DNA of 9,474 nt from positions 1 to 9,474 of the forward strand of contig JASLCW010000029.1 in the NCBI GenBank assembly GCA_030151765.1, read 5' to 3'. The translations under genes and the position numbers were made by a program. The notes below the pieces were generated by a model that saw only the letters and a program-made list of their open reading frames with translations, did not search any database and was not told where the DNA came from. Source of the stretch: Marmoricola sp. GTDB taxonomy: Bacteria; Actinomycetota; Actinomycetes; Propionibacteriales; Nocardioidaceae. Positions 7,757 to 9,474 of the stretch are shown one piece after another; positions within the stretch are counted from its first letter, which is position 1, and each line of letters starts with the position of its first letter.

Positions 7757-8964
7757 GGAAGCTCGTGACCGCCGCCGTGGTGGCCGGCCTGCTGGGCGTC
7801 ACCGGCTGCAGCCTGCAGCCCAACGACTACACGCTTCCCGGCCAGGCCGGCGTCGGCAGCGACGGCTACACCGTCACCGTGCACTTCAAGCAGGTCGAGA
7901 ACCTGGTGCCCAACTCGACCGTCCAGCTCGACAACGTGACGATCGGTACCGTCGCCGCCATCCAGGCGAGGAACTGGCAGGCGGATGTGAAGCTCCGCCT
8001 GCTCAAGAAGGTCGCCATCCCCAGCAACGCGGTCTTCTCCATCGGGCAGAAGACCCTCCTGGGCGCGCAATACGTCGAGATCACGTCGCCGAAGCCGACC
8101 GCGACCCGTGCGGCCGCCCCGGGTGTCCTCCACGACAGCGATGTGATCGGCACCGAGCAGACCGGTAGCTATCCCGCCACCGAACAGGTCCTCGGCTCGG
8201 CCGCACTGCTCCTGAACAACGGTGGTCTGTCCCAGATCAGCGTCCTCACCGGCCAGTTGTCGACCGCACTGCGGCATCGTGAGCCCAACACGCGCGACCT
8301 GATCACGAAGACCGACCGGCTGCTCGGCGTACTCGATCACAACCGGGCGAATGTCATCTCCGCGCTGTCCTCACTCGACCGGCTCAGCACCAACCTCTCC
8401 GACCGGCGCGGCACCATCGCCAAGGCGATTGACCGAATCACGCCGGGACTGAAGGCGCTCAACGAGGAGCGGGACAACCTGGTGCACGCGGTGACCAGCA
8501 CCGGGAAGGTGAGCACCCGCGCCGCGGAGGTCGTCGCGGTCAACCAGCGCGCGCTGCTCGCGAATCTCGACGCCCTGCAGCCGATCCTCGGCCATCTCGG
8601 CAGTGTCGCCGCGCAGCTCCCGGACGCGCTCAAGATCGGTATCACCATCCCCTTCCCGGCGATGACGACGACCAATGCGATCAAGGGTGACTACGCGAAC
8701 CTCTTCGCCAACATCGACCTGCGGCTGCCCGGCCTGGCGAAGAACTTCCTCGGACTCGGCCTCGCCTCGGCGGCGGCCGGCGCAAATCCGCTGGCCGGTC
8801 CGATGGTGTTGTCCTCGGCGACTCCGTCGAAGCAGCCGAAGAAGACCAACCGCTCCGCTCCCGCCGGTACGACCTCCGCCACCCCCGCGACGCCGGCCCC
8901 GCCCACGCCGAGCCCGACCACGAAGCACGGCGCCTGCCTGCTCGGCCTGATCGGAGACTGCTGA
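7753..8964 (+). CDS. mceE: MCE family lipoprotein MceE (LprN/LprK type)
   Basis: Tunnel subunit E, 403 residues, the one Mce protein anchored by lipid and not by a transmembrane helix. The N-terminus MRKLVTAAVVAGLLGVTGC is a short lipoprotein signal peptide with lipobox VTGC; Cys19 would be lipidated and become residue 1 of the mature protein. The MCE domain covers about 38-112. Its hallmark is the divergent NVTIGTVAA, and its pore-loop segment is TLLGAQYVEIT (101-111). The helical region runs about 145-295. GDYANLFANIDLRLPG (312-327) precedes a long Pro/Ser/Thr-rich, low-complexity region (about 355-391). The protein ends KHGACLLGLIGDC, with Cys395 and Cys403 the only cysteines beside the lipobox. 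The ATG overlaps the mceD stop by ATGA. Lipoprotein identity is strong; whether the terminal cysteines pair is inference. Confidence 0.95.
   Translation: MRKLVTAAVVAGLLGVTGCSLQPNDYTLPGQAGVGSDGYTVTVHFKQVENLVPNSTVQLDNVTIGTVAAIQARNWQADVKLRLLKKVAIPSNAVFSIGQKTLLGAQYVEITSPKPTATRAAAPGVLHDSDVIGTEQTGSYPATEQVLGSAALLLNNGGLSQISVLTGQLSTALRHREPNTRDLITKTDRLLGVLDHNRANVISALSSLDRLSTNLSDRRGTIAKAIDRITPGLKALNEERDNLVHAVTSTGKVSTRAAEVVAVNQRALLANLDALQPILGHLGSVAAQLPDALKIGITIPFPAMTTTNAIKGDYANLFANIDLRLPGLAKNFLGLGLASAAAGANPLAGPMVLSSATPSKQPKKTNRSAPAGTTSATPATPAPPTPSPTTKHGACLLGLIGDC
8953..8957 (+). promoter_or_regulatory. Shine-Dalgarno of mceF
   Basis: GGAGA in the last codons of mceE stands 6 bases before ATG 8964. With the TGATG overlap it supports that start for mceF. 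Confidence 0.65.
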
Positions 8965-9474
8965 TGCTGCTCACGCCCTTCATCCGCCGTCAGCTCTGGA
9001 TCTTCGGGATCATCGCCGCGATCGCGCTAGGCCTGACCGTCTTCACCTACACCCACGTGCCGGCGATGCTGGGCATCGGCGTCTACAACGTGAAGGTCGA
9101 CTTCACCGACAGCTCCGGCCTCTACCCGCAGGCGAATGTGACCTATCGCGGTGCCGCGGTCGGAAAGGTCACCTCGCTCGACGTCGGCAAGAACGGCGCC
9201 GTCGTCACCTTGCGGCTGAACAACTCCGCACACATCCCGACCGCCGTGTCGGCGCAACTGCACAGCACCTCCGCGATCGGTGAGCAGTACGTCGATCTGG
9301 TGCCCGCCGTCGACCACGGGCCCTATCTCCACGAGGGCTCGGTGATCGGCACCGCCCAGAGCGTGACGATGCCGCAGATCGGTCCGGTGATCGACCGGCT
9401 CAACAAGCTCCTCGCCTCGGTGCCGCAACAGCAGACGGCCGACGTACTGGAGCAGGTGAATTCCGGTCTCGGTG
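8964..9474 (+). CDS. mceF: MCE family protein MceF, 3' partial
   Basis: First 170 residues of tunnel subunit F, open to the window edge. MLLTPFIRRQLW gives a short basic cytoplasmic tip, followed by one membrane anchor (about 11-29). The MCE domain covers about 40-114, with GLYPQANVTYRGAAVGKVTS as the hallmark region and pore-loop segment SAIGEQYVDLV (103-113). The start of the helical region is visible: MPQIGPVIDRLNKLLASVP and then VLEQVNSGLG. This junction, in which the MCE domain leads into PxIxxxIxxLNxLLxxVP-like helices, is typical of MceF. The ATG shares its A with the mceE stop (TGATG). The rest of the helical region, any C-terminal tail and the stop codon lie beyond base 9474. No cysteine occurs in the visible part. 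Confidence 0.93.
   Translation, partial: MLLTPFIRRQLWIFGIIAAIALGLTVFTYTHVPAMLGIGVYNVKVDFTDSSGLYPQANVTYRGAAVGKVTSLDVGKNGAVVTLRLNNSAHIPTAVSAQLHSTSAIGEQYVDLVPAVDHGPYLHEGSVIGTAQSVTMPQIGPVIDRLNKLLASVPQQQTADVLEQVNSGLG

Noticed and set aside
7561..8340. Minus-strand open frame (259 codons) opposite mceD and mceE
   Set aside because: It crosses the mceD/mceE junction opposite strongly supported genes and shows no motif.
8815..8930. Possible repeat array in the Pro/Ser/Thr-rich region of mceE
   Set aside because: Low-complexity codons for Thr, Pro and Ala without a regular unit length; a linker, not a repeat or CRISPR.

Overview
The window is 9.5 kb of uniformly high-GC DNA with every gene on the plus strand and no intergenic space longer than 5 bases. 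It holds most of an actinobacterial mce (mammalian cell entry) operon, a lipid-importing ABC-type system. The gene order is yrbEA-yrbEB-mceA-mceB-mceC-mceD-mceE-mceF, preceded by a GMC oxidoreductase of the cholesterol-oxidase (ChoD-like) type. The eight-gene mce order, the single lipoprotein at the E position and the GC-rich third codon positions indicate a high-GC actinomycete. A Nocardioides-like member of the Propionibacteriales is my best guess. The genus is inference from gene style, not a demonstrated placement.

Layout: 1-1558 is the GMC oxidoreductase, missing its N-terminus at the window edge. 1555-2397 and 2403-3242 are the two MlaE/YrbE-family permeases. 3248-4426, 4423-5511, 5511-6506, 6503-7756 and 7753-8964 are MceA to MceE. 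8964-9474 is the first 170 residues of MceF, cut by the right edge. There are no RNA genes, mobile elements, CRISPR arrays or gene-free stretches. No promoter or terminator lies inside the window; the promoter must be upstream of the oxidase or inside its coding region, and the terminator beyond mceF.

How the parts work together, from family knowledge: the two YrbE proteins form the membrane core. Six non-identical Mce proteins, each with one N-terminal membrane anchor (a lipid anchor for MceE), one MCE beta-barrel domain and a long helical region, form a hexameric tunnel that carries hydrophobic substrates through the cell envelope to the permease. The required ATPase (MceG/Mkl) is not in the window. 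The oxidase stop codon overlaps the first permease start codon, and the Mce protein lengths resemble those of the steroid-importing Mce4 class as I remember them. Both suggest a sterol or other hydroxylated lipid substrate, but the sequence alone does not prove it.

This is a recognisable known system. The points most worth checking are the translational coupling of the oxidase to the transporter, the cysteine cluster in the oxidase, the pattern of cysteine pairs in the Mce C-termini, and the different pore-loop residues in the six MCE domains.
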